Shown here piece after piece: positions 6,511 through 7,906 of a DNA stretch of 7,906 nt. Below the pieces are notes generated by a model. That model saw only the letters and a list, made by a program, of their open reading frames with translations. It searched no databases and was not told the origin of the DNA. The DNA is from Treponema sp. (GTDB taxonomy: Bacteria > Spirochaetota > Spirochaetia > Treponematales > Breznakiellaceae): contig JAIRLQ010000260.1 in the NCBI GenBank assembly GCA_031259345.1, forward strand, positions 1 to 7,906. The letters are read 5' to 3'. Each line of letters begins with the position of its first letter. The first letter of the stretch is position 1. The translations under genes and the position numbers were made by a program.

Positions 6511-6543
6511 CGGGAGGGGGCGGTAACGGTGGTGAAGCAATAA
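6511..6543 (+). pseudogene. 3'-end remnant of an AAA/nuclease-family gene (direct repeat, copy 2)
   Basis: Bases 6511-6534 repeat 5628-5651 with one mismatch. Read in the same codon phase as the AAA gene, they encode REGAVTVVKQ followed by TAA (6541-6543), against REGTVTVVRG and TGA in the intact gene. Stop position is identical but the last two codons differ, so this looks like the true C-terminus of a related gene and not a simple copy. No further similarity to the AAA gene is seen upstream, because the GHKL gene's stop (6506-6508) lies only 2 bp before. It probably marks where the GHKL gene was joined into an AAA-family gene. Confidence 0.65.
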
Positions 6544-6586
6544 GCCGGATAATGGCGGAATGGAACTATTTGTCAATTCTTATTTC

Positions 6587-7843
6587 ATGAATAAAATCAA
6601 ACATATATTCTCAAACCATCTTTTCAAAAATTTTACTGTATTGGTAAGCGGGACGCTGGCATCACAGATAATCAGCCTATTGCTCATGCCGATATTGACC
6701 AGGCTGTACAATCAAGAAGCCTTTGGTGTTTTGGCTATATTCCAGTCTGTTCTAAGTATCGCATATTCTGTTGGAGTTCTGGGGTACCATGAACCAATCA
6801 TAATAGAAAAAGATGAGTATAAAGCGAAACTAATAATGTGTTTTTGTTTTATACTCTCATTCCTGCTGTCCTTGGCGGTTGTTATAATATTATTTATTCC
6901 TCTGGACTATTTTGCAATATATAAAAATTTAAAAATAGTTTTAGGCATGAGTGTATTTTTACAGTTAACCAATTTGCTTTATCAGTATTGGAATCTCAGA
7001 AAAAGGCAGTTTAAAAGAAACGCCCTGTATGCGGTTTTGCAGGCTGTATCAATAGTTGTTTCGCAGTATTTTTTATTTTATCTAATGCCATCTTACGGAC
7101 TGGTATGGGGTTTGACATTTGGTTATTTTATATCAAATATATATATGATTATTAAAACAAAAAATGATATGATAAAACCAGAAAACTATAGAGAATTATT
7201 ATCGATAGCCAAACGATATGTCAATTTCCCAAAATATTTCACCCTCGCCAATTTCATAGAAAGTTTTTCAAATAGTTTGCCCGTTCTGTTTTTAACCCCC
7301 CTTTTTTCTGTACAATCAATAGGATTATACGGACTTGCCCACAAGGTTATATTCCATGGGACATCATTGATTTCAAGTAATGTACACAACATTATTAAAT
7401 CAGATATGGCGGCAAGGAAAGGCATTCGGCAAATTTGGCCCGTATATTCAAAATTATTGATGCTAAATGCTGTTATTGGGGTAGTAATATCAGTTTTTAT
7501 TTTTTTCTTAGCCCCTCTGTTTTTTTCTATTTTATTTGGCAATGCATGGGTAGAAGCCGGGTATATTGCAAAAATACTAATCCCGTTTTCTTTCGCGTTC
7601 TTAATAAGAGGAATGGGCAGTGCCGCCCTCAGAGTGTTTGAAAAAACAAAATATATGCTTATTTTCGCTTTTTTTTCCATGGTAGTGAGGTTTATGGCGC
7701 TTTTTATTGCTAATTTTTATACCAAAGATTTTAATACAATTATATTGATTTATTCATTAGCTTCCTGTGTTACTGTACTTGGTGGTGAGGTTTATTTGTG
7801 TTTATGTATAATAAAACACGATCGGGATCTTCTTGCCGCATAA
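6587..7843 (+). CDS. Polysaccharide flippase / oligosaccharide transporter (Wzx-like, MOP superfamily)
   Basis: This 418-residue inner-membrane protein should flip undecaprenyl-linked glycan repeat units to the periplasm. It has about twelve hydrophobic segments: near 14-37, 44-63, 81-104, 114-135, 146-166, 170-190, 213-238, 243-263, 287-313, 325-345, 356-376 and 384-408. The N-terminal SGTLASQIISLLLMPILTRL with YNQEAFG is the conserved first helix and loop of this family. The mid-protein stretch YVNFPKYFTLANFIESFSNS and LPVLFL, with IGLYGLAHKV after it, matches the family's central motif. I chose ATG 6587 because family members start about 20 residues before SGT; ATG 6560, in frame and nine codons longer, is possible. 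Neither has a good Shine-Dalgarno sequence. The DNA is strikingly AT-rich compared with everything upstream, suggesting separate acquisition, which is common for flippases. No promoter was found in the 6509-6586 gap. Confidence 0.88.
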   Translation: MNKIKHIFSNHLFKNFTVLVSGTLASQIISLLLMPILTRLYNQEAFGVLAIFQSVLSIAYSVGVLGYHEPIIIEKDEYKAKLIMCFCFILSFLLSLAVVIILFIPLDYFAIYKNLKIVLGMSVFLQLTNLLYQYWNLRKRQFKRNALYAVLQAVSIVVSQYFLFYLMPSYGLVWGLTFGYFISNIYMIIKTKNDMIKPENYRELLSIAKRYVNFPKYFTLANFIESFSNSLPVLFLTPLFSVQSIGLYGLAHKVIFHGTSLISSNVHNIIKSDMAARKGIRQIWPVYSKLLMLNAVIGVVISVFIFFLAPLFFSILFGNAWVEAGYIAKILIPFSFAFLIRGMGSAALRVFEKTKYMLIFAFFSMVVRFMALFIANFYTKDFNTIILIYSLASCVTVLGGEVYLCLCIIKHDRDLLAA

Positions 7844-7849
7844 AGGTTG

Positions 7850-7873
7850 TGCGCATCTAAAATAAGATGTGCA
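7850..7873. repeat. Small hairpin downstream of the flippase gene
   Basis: GCGCATCT (7851-7858) pairs with AGATGTGC (7865-7872) across the loop AAAATA, with one G-T wobble; a T-A pair (7850, 7873) extends the stem to 9 bp. It lies 6 bases after the flippase stop. Neither strand has a T-run after it, so it is not a classical intrinsic terminator; it may stabilise the mRNA 3' end or act as a weak pause site. Confidence 0.4.
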
Positions 7874-7892
7874 AATGAGAATTAACTAAAAA

Positions 7893-7906
7893 ATGAAGAA
7901 AGTAAT
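7893..7906 (+). CDS. Possible start of a further gene (cut by window end)
   Basis: ATG AAG AAA GTA AT would encode M-K-K-V followed by Ile or Met, a very common bacterial N-terminus. It follows the flippase by 49 bp on the same strand, where a glycosyltransferase or other polysaccharide gene would be expected. No strong ribosome binding site is present; the nearest purine run (GAGA, near 7877-7880) is about 12 bases away. Too little sequence remains to say more. Confidence 0.3.

Noticed and set aside
6519..6531. GGCGGTAACGGTG resembles the ops element (GGCGGTAGCGTG) that recruits RfaH in enterobacterial polysaccharide operons, and it precedes a flippase gene.
   Set aside because: The bases are fully explained as codons of the AAA C-terminus (EGAVTVV), the other copy lies inside a coding region, two positions differ, and ops/RfaH is an enterobacterial mechanism.
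5628..6543. Insertion sequence or transposon explaining the direct repeats around the GHKL gene.
   Set aside because: There is no transposase and I see no terminal inverted repeats. The repeat is a gene 3' end with a codon-level match and not a short target-site duplication.

Overview
The window reads as a stretch of a surface-polysaccharide locus on a bacterial chromosome of moderate G+C (about half, judged by eye). All convincing genes lie on the + strand. I suspect a termite-gut-type Treponema or another spirochete, because large AAA/PD-(D/E)XK ATPases of the type at 4059-5660 are abundant there. This is inference from memory of the families and not from a marker gene.

Region 1 (1-433) has no convincing gene. 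Its left edge (1-36) looks like one CRISPR repeat read on the minus strand, ending in ATTGAAAAC. If so, an array lies to the left and its leader would fall in this intergenic stretch. The region also holds two exact palindromes (94-111, 294-313) and a strong sigma70-type promoter (TTGACA-N17-TATTTT, 376-404).

Region 2 (446-4004) is a tight three-gene operon. It encodes a WecA/MraY-superfamily sugar-1-phosphate transferase, a WecC-type UDP-ManNAc 6-dehydrogenase and a WecB-type UDP-GlcNAc 2-epimerase. WecB turns UDP-GlcNAc into UDP-ManNAc, and WecC oxidises that to UDP-ManNAcA. The WecA-like enzyme starts the undecaprenyl-linked glycan. All expected catalytic residues are present.

Region 3 (4023-6543) is an accessory block with its own promoter, which may produce a leaderless mRNA. 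It holds an AAA+ ATPase with a C-terminal PD-(D/E)XK nuclease-like domain. Overlapping it by 4 bp is a GHKL ATPase joined to a STAS-like (DUF4325-type) domain. A 24-bp direct repeat (23/24 identical) brackets the GHKL gene: one copy is the coding 3' end of the AAA gene, the other starts 2 bp after the GHKL stop and still reads as the C-terminus of an AAA-family protein. The GHKL gene therefore appears to have been placed at the 3' end of an AAA-family gene by recombination, and it lacks the N-terminal DNA-binding domain I associate with the family. This is the most interesting part of the window.

Region 4 (6587-7843) is a markedly AT-rich polysaccharide flippase (Wzx-like, MOP superfamily), probably acquired separately. 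After it come a small hairpin and what may be the first codons of another gene. Functionally, regions 2 and 4 supply precursor synthesis, chain initiation and export of a ManNAcA-containing glycan. The glycosyltransferases and polymerase are not in view. Region 3 splits the locus and has no obvious role in polysaccharide synthesis.
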